From assembly GCA_035429725.1 (NCBI GenBank), contig DAOMFI010000002.1:1-64000 (forward strand): a stretch of DNA of 64,000 nucleotides. The letters run 5' to 3'. The position numbers were made by a program, and so were the translations under genes. This DNA is from JALORV01 sp035429725. Its GTDB lineage: Bacteria; Pseudomonadota; Gammaproteobacteria; Burkholderiales; Burkholderiaceae_F. Shown here piece after piece: positions 53,169-62,290 of the stretch (positions are counted from its first letter, which is position 1; the number at the start of each line of letters is the position of its first letter). The notes under the pieces are model-generated. The model was not told the origin of the DNA, did not search any database, and saw only the letters and a list, made by a program, of their open reading frames with translations.

Positions 53169-53951
53169 TCAGCGGCCCTTGAAGGAGGCTTCGCGCTTCT
53201 CGAGAAACGCGCCGATCCCTTCGTTCTTGTCTTCGGTGCCGTAGATCGCGGTTACCAGGAAGCGCTCGAACTCGATCCCGGAAGTGAGGTCCATCTGCAC
53301 GCCCGCGCGGATCGCCCGCTTCACGTACGCGAGCGACAGCGGCGCGCGCTTCTCGTAGACCTTGACCATCGCCTTCGCTTCCGCGAGGGCCTGGCCGGCG
53401 GGAACCAGCCGCTCGACGATCCCGCAGCGGTAGGCCTCATTGGCGTCGATCGACTCCGCGGAGAACATGATGTCGAGCGCCTTGCCCATGCCGACGAGGC
53501 GCGGCAGCCGCTGCGTTCCGCCGGCGCCCGGCACCGTGCCGATCTTCGACGATGTCAGAGCGAAACTCGAGCCCTGCGCGGCGACCCGGATGTCGCAAGC
53601 CAGCACGAACTCGAAGCCGCCGGTCACGCAAAAACCCTCAATGGCGGCAATGACCGGCTTGTCGAGCCGCTCGACCGTGTCATTGAGCCGTTCCCAGTGC
53701 TTCATGTACTCGACGCCGTCGCGGGTCGACTTGATCGCCATTGCCTCGTTCAGGTCGGCTCCGGCGGAGAAGAACTTCGTGCCGCCGGTGACGATGACGC
53801 CGCGCACGCGGTCGTCCGCTTCCGCCTCGCGGCATGCTTCGGCGATCTCGCGCATCATCTGCTTGCTGAAGGCGTTTCGCTTGTCGGGACGGTTCAGCGT
53901 GACGACGAACGCCGAACCGTCGACGGCGGTCTGCAGGGTTTCAAATGTCAT
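53169..53951 (-). CDS. enoyl-CoA hydratase/isomerase family protein
   Basis: Crotonase of 260 residues. The oxyanion loop AIEGFCVTGGFEFVLACDIR keeps the first Glu (GGFEFVL), but the second loop FALTSSKIGTVPGAGGTQRL has Ser where hydratases have the second Glu. Loss of one of the two glutamates is common in crotonases that act as isomerases, hydrolases or dehalogenases, so simple hydration is less certain. ATG 53951 overlaps the end of the hydrolase gene by 11 bases. Confidence 0.88.
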   Translation of the reverse strand: MTFETLQTAVDGSAFVVTLNRPDKRNAFSKQMMREIAEACREAEADDRVRGVIVTGGTKFFSAGADLNEAMAIKSTRDGVEYMKHWERLNDTVERLDKPVIAAIEGFCVTGGFEFVLACDIRVAAQGSSFALTSSKIGTVPGAGGTQRLPRLVGMGKALDIMFSAESIDANEAYRCGIVERLVPAGQALAEAKAMVKVYEKRAPLSLAYVKRAIRAGVQMDLTSGIEFERFLVTAIYGTEDKNEGIGAFLEKREASFKGR

Positions 53952-54825
53952 GGTTCGCAGCCATTGAGGTTGATGGGCCGGTGGATTCGCGGTACTCGCC
54001 CGCGAGGAAGCGCTCGATCAGGTCGTTGGTCCGGTCGGGCCGTTCGAACTGCAGCCAGTGGCCGGCGTCCGGAACGACTTCGAACGCGAGGTCGGGTGCC
54101 GCCGCGCGGCAGACCGCCGCTCGCGCATCGCGCGAGGGGTAGGGCGTCCGATCCTTCTCGCCGTACGCCAGCAGCAGCGGGCACCGCAGCTGCGCGAGAA
54201 ACGCGGGCAGGCGGTTGGAGAAACTGAAGCGGTCGTTGAGATTCTGGAAACGCGCATGCGCCAGGTTCCAGGACTGGATCGCGATGGCGTCCTCGTCGAC
54301 GCTCGCCGGGTGCGCCAGCATCATCGCCAGCAGGTTGTGGCGGATGAAGGCGCGGTCGCCTTCGGCGCCCTCGGGAAACGTCGAACGGGGGCGCCGGCCG
54401 AGCTCGCGGCCCACCGGGCGCTGGAATCCGCTGGGCGCGAAGAGAATCGTTCGATGGACGCCGCGGCCCAGCTGCGTTGCGACGCCGGCGCCGATCAGGC
54501 CGCCGAACGAGAACGCCACGACATCGAACGAATCCGCCGCGGGGGCCGCCTCGCCGACGGCACGCACGACCCGCTGCACGTAATCGTCCAGCGAGATGTT
54601 CTCCGGCACGTCGTCCGATTCACCGTAGCCCGGCAGGTCGACCGCGATCACGCGGTGACCACGGGCGAGGGGCTCGATGTTGCGCCACCAATGCAGCCAC
54701 GAACCGGAACCGCCGTGCACGAGCACGAGCGGACGGCCGTCGCCCACCGTCCGGTAGACCACGCCGCTCGATGAGCGCCGGGCCGGCAGCGACGCCAGCC
54801 GCGGATTGCTGGTCGGTCCCTTCAA
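53941..54825 (-). CDS. alpha/beta-hydrolase
   Basis: A 294-residue hydrolase. LVLVHGGSGSWLHWWRNIEP (oxyanion HGG), AFSFGGLIG as nucleophile elbow (Ser in F-S-F-G-G), LAYGEKDRTPYP with the acid, and VPDAGHWLQFERPD with the His. Similar to meta-cleavage C-C hydrolases and carboxylesterases. It overlaps livG by four bases and is hence translated with the importer genes; it may act on an imported ester or a ring-cleavage product. Confidence 0.9.
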   Translation of the reverse strand: MKGPTSNPRLASLPARRSSSGVVYRTVGDGRPLVLVHGGSGSWLHWWRNIEPLARGHRVIAVDLPGYGESDDVPENISLDDYVQRVVRAVGEAAPAADSFDVVAFSFGGLIGAGVATQLGRGVHRTILFAPSGFQRPVGRELGRRPRSTFPEGAEGDRAFIRHNLLAMMLAHPASVDEDAIAIQSWNLAHARFQNLNDRFSFSNRLPAFLAQLRCPLLLAYGEKDRTPYPSRDARAAVCRAAAPDLAFEVVPDAGHWLQFERPDRTNDLIERFLAGEYRESTGPSTSMAANHDI

Positions 54826-55559
54826 CCGTTGCTCCGTTCCAGCGGCTTGCCGAGATAGGCCTCGACGACCTCGCGCTTCTGGATCACGTCGTCCGGTAGG
54901 CCTTGCGCGAGTTCCCGGCCGAAGTCCATCACGTAGACGTAGTCGGACAGTTCCACCAGCGCCTGCACCACGTGCTCGATCATCAGCACGGTCGTCCCCG
55001 CTTCGCGGATCCGGCGCAGGACGTCCTTGATGTCCTCGATTTCCTCGTGCGTCAGGCCGCCCATCACCTCGTCCAGCAGCAGCAGGCGCGGCTTGGTGGC
55101 GAGGGCGCGCGCGAGTTCAAGCTTCTTCTTCGCGCCCAGTGTCAGTTCGCGCGCTTCCTTGGCGGCCTGGCGGCCGAGCCCTACAAGGCGCAGTGGCTCC
55201 ATGCATTCCGCGCGGACCTGCTCGAGCGGTGTGCGCTGGCGCGGCCGCGAGAACAGGGCGCCGGCGATGACGTTGTCGAGCACCGACATCTCGTTGAACG
55301 GCTGGACCACCTGGAAGGTGCGGCCAATGCCGAGGCGGGCGACGTTATAGGGCGGCAGTCCGTGGATCGGCCGGCCCTCGAACGTGATCGTTCCCGACGT
55401 CGGCGGGAAGTAGCCCGTGATCAGGTTCAGCAAGGTGGTCTTGCCGGCACCGTTGGCGCCGAGGATGCCGACGAACTGGCCCTCATCGACCGTCATCGTC
55501 AGCTTGTCGACGGCCTTCAGGCCGCCGAAATGCTTGGTGAGCCCTTCAACGCGCAGCAT
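54822..55559 (-). CDS. livG: branched-chain amino acid-type ABC transporter ATPase (LivG)
   Basis: A 245-residue ABC ATPase. Walker A GANGAGKTTLLN, a degenerate signature LTLGAKKKLELARALA, Walker B LLLLDEVMGGL and the switch His in IEHVVQAL are visible. LivG-type C-terminal extension (about 200-245). It pairs with LivF on the two permeases. It overlaps livF by 14 bases at its start. In catabolic islands such Liv systems commonly import aromatic or alicyclic acids rather than amino acids. Confidence 0.93.
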   Translation of the reverse strand: MLRVEGLTKHFGGLKAVDKLTMTVDEGQFVGILGANGAGKTTLLNLITGYFPPTSGTITFEGRPIHGLPPYNVARLGIGRTFQVVQPFNEMSVLDNVIAGALFSRPRQRTPLEQVRAECMEPLRLVGLGRQAAKEARELTLGAKKKLELARALATKPRLLLLDEVMGGLTHEEIEDIKDVLRRIREAGTTVLMIEHVVQALVELSDYVYVMDFGRELAQGLPDDVIQKREVVEAYLGKPLERSNG

Positions 55560-56319
55560 GGTGCGGATCCGACTGGAGGGAAGGCGCCGGGGTCGAAGGC
55601 CGGCGCGCGCGTGCTAGGAACGCCTCCTGGACGAGTTGTGAACCGCGCAACTCATCGGCGCTGCCCGCCAGCGCGATGCGTCCGTTGTTCAGCACGTAGC
55701 CGCGGTGGGCGACCGACAGCGCCGCCTGCACGTTCTGCTCGACGAACAGGATGCTGATGCCCTGCTTCGCGGTCTGAAGAATCGCCTGGTAGACATCGAG
55801 GATCACCTTCGGCGCCAGGCCGAGCGACGGCTCGTCCAGTACGAGCAGGCGCGGCTTGCCCATCAGGGCGCGGCCGATCGCGAGCATCTGCTGCTGCCCG
55901 CCGGACAGCAGCCCGGCCGTCTGGTCGCGGCGCTCGGCGAGGATCGGAAACAGCTCGAACACCTGGGCCAGCATCTGCTTGCGCGTCCAGCGCGCGCGCC
56001 GACAGTAGGCGCCGAGCACGAGGTTCTCCATCACGCTCAGGTAGGGGAAGACCTGGCGGCCTTCGGGCGACAGGCAGATGCCCTTTTCCACCCGGTAGTA
56101 GCTCGGCTTGTCGTCGATGCGTTCGCCCGCGAAATGCACCTCGCCGCTCCAGGCGCGCAGCAGCCCCGTCAGTACGCGCGTGGTGGTCGTCTTGCCGGCG
56201 CCGTTGGCGCCGATCAGGCACACCACTTCGCCCTCGTCGACCTGCAGGGACAGGTCGTGCAACACGATCGACTCGCCGTACCCGGCCCGCACGTTCGACA
56301 TGCGAAGCAGGGCGGTCAT
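55546..56319 (-). CDS. livF: branched-chain amino acid-type ABC transporter ATPase (LivF)
   Basis: A 257-residue ABC ATPase from ATG 56319, overlapping the livM stop (ATGA); the frame stays open far upstream inside livM. Walker A GANGAGKTTTTR, signature LLSGGQQQMLAIGRAL, Walker B LLVLDEPSLGLAP and the switch His position in LFVEQNVQAAL (Gln/Asn as usual in LivF) are visible. The C-terminus has a 15-residue extension rich in Pro/Ser. Confidence 0.92.
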   Translation of the reverse strand: MTALLRMSNVRAGYGESIVLHDLSLQVDEGEVVCLIGANGAGKTTTTRVLTGLLRAWSGEVHFAGERIDDKPSYYRVEKGICLSPEGRQVFPYLSVMENLVLGAYCRRARWTRKQMLAQVFELFPILAERRDQTAGLLSGGQQQMLAIGRALMGKPRLLVLDEPSLGLAPKVILDVYQAILQTAKQGISILFVEQNVQAALSVAHRGYVLNNGRIALAGSADELRGSQLVQEAFLARARRPSTPAPSLQSDPHHAAR

Positions 56320-57293
56320 GATGCCTCCTCCTTGGTGGCCGCGGGCGCCGCGCGCGCCGCCGTGGCCTTGCGGCGCCGGCGCATCCAGTCGTCGACGGCC
56401 CCCTTGAAACCCTGCGGCAGGAAGATCACGCACAGCACCAGCGCGATCCCGTACACGAGCAGGGCAGCGCCCTCGATGCTTCCCAGCGCGGTTCGAGTGA
56501 CTTCGCCCAGCAACGTGGCCAGGAGCGTGCCGAGCAGCGGCCCGGACAGCGTGTAGATGCCACCGAGAATCGGCGCGATCTGCGCCATGATCGTCGTATG
56601 AAGCGAGAAGGCGATCGACGGATCGAGGTAGCCGCCGTACCAAGCGCTCGCGCCGCCCGCGAACGAGGCCATGCCCCCGGACAGTGTGACGATGAAGATG
56701 CGGTACACGAGCGGCCGGATGCCGAGCATCTGCGCCGCATGCTCGTTCGCGCGCATGGCACGGAACGCGTACTGGTAGCGGGTGGTGCTGATGTACCAGG
56801 CGAGCCAGCCGACGAAGACGAGGCCGATCGAGCCCGCCAGGTCGATGTACAGCGTTGCCGGCACCAGCTTCGCGTTCAGGTACTGGCCCTGCGCGCCGCC
56901 GGTCAGGTCCGGGAGCATCACCGCGATCACGCGCAAGCCCTCCGACACGGCGAGTGTGCAGATCGCGAAATAGATGCCCTGCAGGCGGCCGGTGATAAGG
57001 GCGAGCCCGGCGCCGAGCAGGGCGCCCGCCAGCGTCGCACACACGAGCGACGGCAGGAATCCCAGCCCCAGCTTGTTGGCGACGAGGATCGCCGTGTAGG
57101 CGCCCATGCCCCAGAACGCGGAGTGACCGAGCGAGATCAGTCCGGCGCTCGCCATCATGTTCCAGCTCACCGCGATGATGCCGAGCAGAGCGGTGCGGAA
57201 CAGCAGATCGGTGAGGAAGGGCGAAGCCGAGAACGGAATCGCCAGGACGACGACCGCGAGGACGATGGCGACGATGCGCGTGGCCTTGTGCAT
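56316..57293 (-). CDS. livM: branched-chain amino acid-type ABC transporter permease (LivM)
   Basis: A 325-residue permease with about nine hydrophobic segments. The family block SLGHSAFWGMGAYTAILVAN and the EAA-type loop RAMRANEHAAQMLGIRPLVY, which couples to the ATPases, are present. The C-terminus is a basic/alanine-rich cytoplasmic tail. It starts seven bases after livH. Confidence 0.93.
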   Translation of the reverse strand: MHKATRIVAIVLAVVVLAIPFSASPFLTDLLFRTALLGIIAVSWNMMASAGLISLGHSAFWGMGAYTAILVANKLGLGFLPSLVCATLAGALLGAGLALITGRLQGIYFAICTLAVSEGLRVIAVMLPDLTGGAQGQYLNAKLVPATLYIDLAGSIGLVFVGWLAWYISTTRYQYAFRAMRANEHAAQMLGIRPLVYRIFIVTLSGGMASFAGGASAWYGGYLDPSIAFSLHTTIMAQIAPILGGIYTLSGPLLGTLLATLLGEVTRTALGSIEGAALLVYGIALVLCVIFLPQGFKGAVDDWMRRRRKATAARAAPAATKEEAS

Positions 57294-57300
57294 GCCCGCC

Positions 57301-58173
57301 TCAGTGCGACGTCTGACCGAGGATGCCGCTCGGTCGGACCAGCATGATCAGGATGATCAGGATGAACGCGACGCCTTCGGACCAGCCGGACCCCTCCGGC
57401 ACGTAGTATGAAAAGCCGGTTTCCGTGATCGCGAGTACGAAGGCGCCGATCGTCATTCCGGGGATGCTGCCGAGACCGCCGAGAATCACGATGGCGACCG
57501 CTTTGATCAGCATCGGGAACCCCATGAAGGGGGTCACGGTGACGATGAAGCTCATCACGACCCCGGTGGCCGCGCCGAGCGCCGAACTGATCGCGAACGA
57601 CTGCGCGTAGCTCGCCTTGACGTCAATGCCCATCAGCGCCGCGGCATCGCTGTTCTGGGCCACGGCCCGAACCGCGCGTCCGTCCTCGCTCCACTTCAGC
57701 CAGCCGATCAGGATCGCGACGAGCAGCACCGCTACGCCGAAGCCGATCAGCCGGCCGTATGGGACGAACACAGGCCCGAGCGCGAGCGCCGCGGTGGCGT
57801 ACTCCGGCGTAGTTGACCGCGAGTTGCCGGTCCACAGGATGACCGCAAGGTGCTGCACCACCAGCCCGATGCCGAAGGTCAGCAGGATCTGGTTGATCTG
57901 CGGCGCATTGAGCACCCGCGCGAGTGCGACCTCGAACGTCAGCCAGCCGAGGATCAGTCCCAGCACGATCACGAGCGGCATCACGATCAGGGGGTCGAGG
58001 CCCCACAGCGCGAACATCCAGAACGCGCCGTAGGCGCCGAGCATGATGAATTCGCCGTGCGCGAAGTTGATGATTCGAGTGACGCCGTAGGACAGCGAGA
58101 ATCCGATCGCCATCAGCGTGTACAACCCGCCGAGGAGGACCGAGTCGACCAGGAACTGCGGGAGCAGCAGCAT
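57301..58173 (-). CDS. livH: branched-chain amino acid-type ABC transporter permease (LivH)
   Basis: A 290-residue permease with about eight hydrophobic segments. It has the LivH start LGGLYTLMAIGFSLSYGVTR, NFAHGEFIMLGAYGAF, and the coupling loop RAVAQNSDAAALMGIDVKAS. Complete, ends LVRPSGILGQTSH, typical of the family. It is separated from the binding-protein gene by 93 bases. Confidence 0.93.
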   Translation of the reverse strand: MLLLPQFLVDSVLLGGLYTLMAIGFSLSYGVTRIINFAHGEFIMLGAYGAFWMFALWGLDPLIVMPLVIVLGLILGWLTFEVALARVLNAPQINQILLTFGIGLVVQHLAVILWTGNSRSTTPEYATAALALGPVFVPYGRLIGFGVAVLLVAILIGWLKWSEDGRAVRAVAQNSDAAALMGIDVKASYAQSFAISSALGAATGVVMSFIVTVTPFMGFPMLIKAVAIVILGGLGSIPGMTIGAFVLAITETGFSYYVPEGSGWSEGVAFILIILIMLVRPSGILGQTSH

Positions 58174-58266
58174 CGCGTCGGAGACTTTTCGAGGGTGGCG
58201 ACCGTTACGGCAGGGGAGGCGCCCGTGCGCTTCCCCTGCCTCGCTGGCTCAGGTTGGAGGTGCGGC

Positions 58267-59505
58267 TCAGCTGCAGGGCTGCAGCTTGGCCTTGGCGATC
58301 TCGGGCGGATAGATGACGGCGGTGCTGAAGCCGTCCTTGCCCTTGACGCGCTGGAACACGACCATGTTCGAGAACGCCTGGTGCGGCGTGACCTCGCTCT
58401 TCGTAAACTTGCTGTTGCCGAGCGGCGTCATGTACTCCTGCTGTTCGAGCCAGGTGACTAGCTTGTCGCGGTCGGTGGACTTGGTGGCTTCCACCGCGAG
58501 CAGCGCGAGGATCGTCGAGGCGTAGTAGCCGGGCTCGAGGAACTCCGGTTCCCGCTTGAACTTCGCGCGCCAAGCAGCTTCCCACGAGTTCGAGTCCGGG
58601 AACAGCTTCGGTTCCCGCTTGTCGGCCGGGAAGCCCAGTCCCGGAATCCATGTCGTGACCCCGGTCCAGCATTCCTGAGCGTCCCCGACTCCTTCCTGCC
58701 ATTCGGGCAGTTGAGCCTGGGCAGTGCCGACAAGGTACTTGATTCCCGTCTTGGCGGTGTGAACCTGCTTCGTGAACTGGATAGCATCGTTGGTCTGCAT
58801 CACTGCGTACAGGACGTCCGGTCGCAATGCACGCACTTTGACGATGGCAGAGTTGAAGTCGCTGGATCCCTCGCGGACGAGTTCGCTCGACACGATGTCG
58901 AAGCCGGCCTCTTTCAAGTACTTGCGTGTAGAGTCGATGTGCGCGCGGCCGTACGCGCCGTCCGTGTAGATGATCGCCACCCGCTTGCCGGCGCCCAGCG
59001 CGCGCTTGAGCGCCTCCGCGTTGTTGCTGTGGTAGTGATAGGCCCAAGCGTACGTGTGAAAGAAATACTTATCGTCGCCGACTTCCTGCTCGATCCTGGT
59101 CGTCGACCCTCCCGGAAGAATCCACACCGGGCGCTCGGGCGCCTTCTTCCAGGGCGGCACCGCCGCGGCCGCCGCGTTGGAGCCGTCCGGGCCGATGATC
59201 ACGTGCACGTTCTTCGACTTGATCATGTCGTTCATCACGGACACGGTGATCGCGTTGTCCGACTGGATGTCCACCATCACCAGCTCGATGGAGCGACCCG
59301 CCACCGTGTCGCCGCGCGTGGCCTTCCACACGTCGACCGCATGCTCGATACCGCGCTTGGCCTGCGCACCGAACGCGACGTAGCGTCCGGACTGCGACGT
59401 CGGCGCGCCGATCTTCAGGGTGTTCTGGGCAATTGCCGGCGACCAAGCCAGGCCGGCGAACAGCGCCGCAGCCAGGCAGCGCGAAAGCAGTGGCACGACT
59501 CTCAT
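58267..59505 (-). CDS. Liv-type periplasmic substrate-binding protein
   Basis: A 412-residue type I periplasmic binding protein from ATG 59505 (AGGAGACAG upstream). The signal peptide is about residues 1-26 (LLSRCLAAALFAGLAWSPAI, cut after IAQ). The mature part begins NTLKIGAPTSQSGRYVAFGA and has the two-lobe pattern with VMVDIQSDNAITVSVMNDMI and AIIYTDGAYGRAHID. It is first of the Liv operon, whose permeases and ATPases follow, and determines the transported compound. Binding pockets of these proteins cannot be read from sequence; an organic acid is more likely than an amino acid given the context. Confidence 0.92.
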   Translation of the reverse strand: MRVVPLLSRCLAAALFAGLAWSPAIAQNTLKIGAPTSQSGRYVAFGAQAKRGIEHAVDVWKATRGDTVAGRSIELVMVDIQSDNAITVSVMNDMIKSKNVHVIIGPDGSNAAAAAVPPWKKAPERPVWILPGGSTTRIEQEVGDDKYFFHTYAWAYHYHSNNAEALKRALGAGKRVAIIYTDGAYGRAHIDSTRKYLKEAGFDIVSSELVREGSSDFNSAIVKVRALRPDVLYAVMQTNDAIQFTKQVHTAKTGIKYLVGTAQAQLPEWQEGVGDAQECWTGVTTWIPGLGFPADKREPKLFPDSNSWEAAWRAKFKREPEFLEPGYYASTILALLAVEATKSTDRDKLVTWLEQQEYMTPLGNSKFTKSEVTPHQAFSNMVVFQRVKGKDGFSTAVIYPPEIAKAKLQPCS

Positions 59506-59610
59506 CGATCTGTCTCCTGTTGATTCGATTTGCGGTGCGGACGGCAGTCTGCACACCGGGCCTCGCTACTTCGCGCATTCGACGCGTGCGCTTGTTTTCG
59601 ACATCCATTT

Positions 59611-59630
59611 TGCATACAGTATTACATGCA
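59611..59630. promoter_or_regulatory. candidate operator in Liv/hot-dog divergent spacer
   Basis: TGCATACAGTATTACATGCA has TGCAT/ATGCA ends and an internal ATAC-A-GTAT palindrome. It lies in the 178-bp spacer between the divergent Liv binding-protein gene (start 59505) and the thioesterase-fold gene (59684), in the only AT-rich patch there. It is a plausible regulator site for both directions; no regulator gene is adjacent. Confidence 0.4.
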
Positions 59631-59683
59631 CTTTTCACCGTCAACATGCGCTTCCCCTTTTTGATTCCGGAGTGAAACACGCG

Positions 59684-60112
59684 ATGCCAACGCCCGCAAC
59701 GCTTGCTGCATTGCAGCGCGCCGAGACCGCACCGGACGGCGTGCGCGACCTGATCGGGTACCGGTTCCGCTGTACCGACAACGTGCTGCAAGTCGTCCTC
59801 GACATCGACGCCCGCCACCGCAATCGTGCGGGAACCATGCATGGCGGTATCGCCCCTCTGTTGATGACGGTCGCCGGCGCACTGGCCGTATACGCAGCAG
59901 ACGACACCGTCGACTTCGCTGCAAATACCGCGTTGTCGCTTTCGTACTTGACCGCAGTGAACGAAGGACACGTGGTCGCCATCGGCGTCGTCGAGCGGCT
60001 CGGAGGCACGCTCGCGCACGTGTCGACGCGCCTCGTGGCGCAGGCCTCGGGGGAAGCCCTGGCCGTGGGTGCCTGTGTGTATCGGCTCGTGCGGTCTTCG
60101 AGGGCCGCCTGA
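59684..60112 (+). CDS. PaaI-type hot-dog thioesterase
   Basis: A 142-residue hot-dog protein from ATG 59684. The PaaI/4HBT-II hallmark NRAGTMHGGIAPLLMTVAGA (Asn and the HGG of the active-site helix) and the dimer strand NTALSLSYLTAV are present. Members hydrolyse aryl- or acyl-CoA thioesters, often to rescue CoA when pathways stall. It is one base upstream of the fused CoA-transferase ATG, thus coupled. The frame is open back to 59420 but that region is a promoter. Confidence 0.88.
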   Translation: MPTPATLAALQRAETAPDGVRDLIGYRFRCTDNVLQVVLDIDARHRNRAGTMHGGIAPLLMTVAGALAVYAADDTVDFAANTALSLSYLTAVNEGHVVAIGVVERLGGTLAHVSTRLVAQASGEALAVGACVYRLVRSSRAA

Positions 60113-60113
60113 C

Positions 60114-62288
60114 ATGGCGGACGCGCTGCCGCTGTCCGGCGTCCTCGTCCTCGAGTGGGGCCAGCGGGTCGGCGCCTCCGTGTGCGGATCGTTGCTCGCC
60201 CAGCTGGGCGCCGAGGTCGTTTTCGTCGAGCGCAATCCGCCGGCGGCGTACGGGCACGGCAAGCTTGCCTGGCGGCGTTGCATGGCGGCCGGCAAACGCA
60301 GCCTGGCGCTCCGCGATGACGATCCCGGGGACCGCGTTCTCCTCGAGCGCCTGGTGCAGCGTGCCGATGTGGTGCTGCGCTCCAGCGATGCGGACGGTAC
60401 GTTGCGCCTTCCGGACCTTCCGGACGATCGGATCGAATGCGATGTGACGGCGTTCGGACGCGGCGCCGCCGAGGCGGGGGACGGATGGAGCGAACAGCTC
60501 GTCCAGGCGGTGTCCGGCGTGATGCACACGACAGGGCTGCCTGACGGCCCTCCGGTTCGCATCGACTTTCCGCTGGTGGAGTTCATGACCGGCTCCTACG
60601 CGGCCGCCGCCGTGCTGGCCGCGCTGCGTTGGCGGCGGCGCAGCGGGCAGGGGCAGGCCATCGACATGGCGATGTACGACTGCGCTTTCTACGCGATGTC
60701 GACGTTCCTGCCGCAGGTGCTGACGGGGATCGGCACCGCCGCCAGGCGCGTCGGCAATCGCCACTCGATGGCGTCGCCGTGGAACGTCTATCAGGCGCGC
60801 GATGGCTGGGTGCTGATCTGCGCGGCGAGCGACGTGCAATGGCAACGCATGTGTGAGGTGATGGGCCGACACGAACTGGTCACCGACCCCCGCTTCGCGG
60901 CGCTGCCGGACCGGGTCGTCAACAACGAAGATGTCGATGCCGCCGTGCAGGCCTGGGTTGGCGATAACACGACCGACGCGTGCATTGCGCGCCTCGGCGC
61001 CGCCAGCATCGCCTGCGGCCCGATCGCAGAAATCGACGGCTACCCGCGCGAACGCAACATCGACCATCGGGGGATGGCGCTCCAACTGCGCGATCCGGAT
61101 ACCGGCGCCGATGTCCACATTCCTGCCTCCCCCTTGCGCATGAGCCGGACGCCGGGCGTGGCCCCGCATGCCATCCCGGCCGCCGATTCCGGACGCGCTT
61201 GGATCGAGGCGGAACTGCAGCGACCGCGGTCGGGCGCCGGCGCCAGCGCGGGTGGGAGCGACGCCATGCCGCTCACCGGTGTCCGCGTGATCGAGATCGG
61301 TCACTACACGACTGCTCCGCTCGCGGCCCGGCACCTCGCGAACCTCGGCGCCGAAGTCGTCAAGATCGAGCCACCCGGTGGCGAGGCGGTGCGCGTGTGG
61401 CCACCGGCCAAGCGCGGGCAGGGGGTCTTCTTCACCTACACGAACGCCGACAAGAAGAGCCTGGTACTCGACCTGACCAACGACGACGACGCTGCGCTCC
61501 TGCGCCGGCTGGTGGCGGCGGCCGACGTGCTGATCGAGAACCTCAAGCCGGGAACCCTGGCCAAGCGCGGTTTCACCAGCGAAGCGCTGCTGGCCCTCAA
61601 CCCGAAACTTGTCTACTGCGCGGTGTCCGGCTTCGGCTCGCACTCGCTCTACGCGGGCCGGCCGGCGTTCGACACGGTCATCCAGGCGATGTCGGGTGTC
61701 ATGGACCTGATCCGCTCGGACGGGATGCCGTTGAAGTCTGGCCCGTCCAGCGCGGACATCATGGGCGGCGAGCTCGCGGTGGTCGCCATCCTGGCCGCGC
61801 TGGAGCACCGTGACCGGACCGGCGAAGGACAGTCGATCGACCTGTCCATGCAGGACATCGCGGCCTGGCTGACGCAGACACGATGGAATTCCGCCGGGCC
61901 CGCCGCGCCGGGCTCGCTGATCGAGTGCGCGGACGGGTTCCTGTACGCCGAAGCTGTCGCGGACGCGGACTCGTGCAGGGCGGGCTTGCCGGCCAGTGCG
62001 ACCCGCGCCGAGGGGCAGGCGGCGCTGGCGGCCGCCGGCGTGCGATCCGCGCCGGTGAACACCGTGCCGGAACTCGTAGCGCATCCACAGACGGCGAGCC
62101 GCCGGCTCTGGTTCGAGTTCCGCGAACCGGACGGCGAGACATGGCCGTTGCTCGGTAGCCCCCTGCGGCTGACGGTCACGCCACCCCGCGTGGGCCGACC
62201 GATGGGACCGCTGGACCGGGATCGTGAAACCATCATCGGCCAATGGCTCGGCGTCGCCGAGAACCTCACACACGGAACGGAAGGTTGA
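60114..62288 (+). CDS. fused (tandem) CaiB/BaiF family III CoA-transferase
   Basis: A 724-residue protein from ATG 60114 with two CoA-transferase units (about 5-355 and 385-724). In the N-terminal unit the nucleophile position is Glu156 (FPLVEFMTGSYAAAAVLAAL); in the C-terminal unit it is Asp548 (GPSSADIMGGELAVVAILAA). The C-terminal unit begins VRVIEIGHYTTAPLAARHLA. Gly/Ser/Ala-rich linker (SGAGASAGGSDA) at about 372-383. The third protein of this build in the window. It lies between a thioesterase and an SDR gene in a plus-strand operon. Confidence 0.9.
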   Translation: MADALPLSGVLVLEWGQRVGASVCGSLLAQLGAEVVFVERNPPAAYGHGKLAWRRCMAAGKRSLALRDDDPGDRVLLERLVQRADVVLRSSDADGTLRLPDLPDDRIECDVTAFGRGAAEAGDGWSEQLVQAVSGVMHTTGLPDGPPVRIDFPLVEFMTGSYAAAAVLAALRWRRRSGQGQAIDMAMYDCAFYAMSTFLPQVLTGIGTAARRVGNRHSMASPWNVYQARDGWVLICAASDVQWQRMCEVMGRHELVTDPRFAALPDRVVNNEDVDAAVQAWVGDNTTDACIARLGAASIACGPIAEIDGYPRERNIDHRGMALQLRDPDTGADVHIPASPLRMSRTPGVAPHAIPAADSGRAWIEAELQRPRSGAGASAGGSDAMPLTGVRVIEIGHYTTAPLAARHLANLGAEVVKIEPPGGEAVRVWPPAKRGQGVFFTYTNADKKSLVLDLTNDDDAALLRRLVAAADVLIENLKPGTLAKRGFTSEALLALNPKLVYCAVSGFGSHSLYAGRPAFDTVIQAMSGVMDLIRSDGMPLKSGPSSADIMGGELAVVAILAALEHRDRTGEGQSIDLSMQDIAAWLTQTRWNSAGPAAPGSLIECADGFLYAEAVADADSCRAGLPASATRAEGQAALAAAGVRSAPVNTVPELVAHPQTASRRLWFEFREPDGETWPLLGSPLRLTVTPPRVGRPMGPLDRDRETIIGQWLGVAENLTHGTEG

Positions 62289-62290
62289 AC

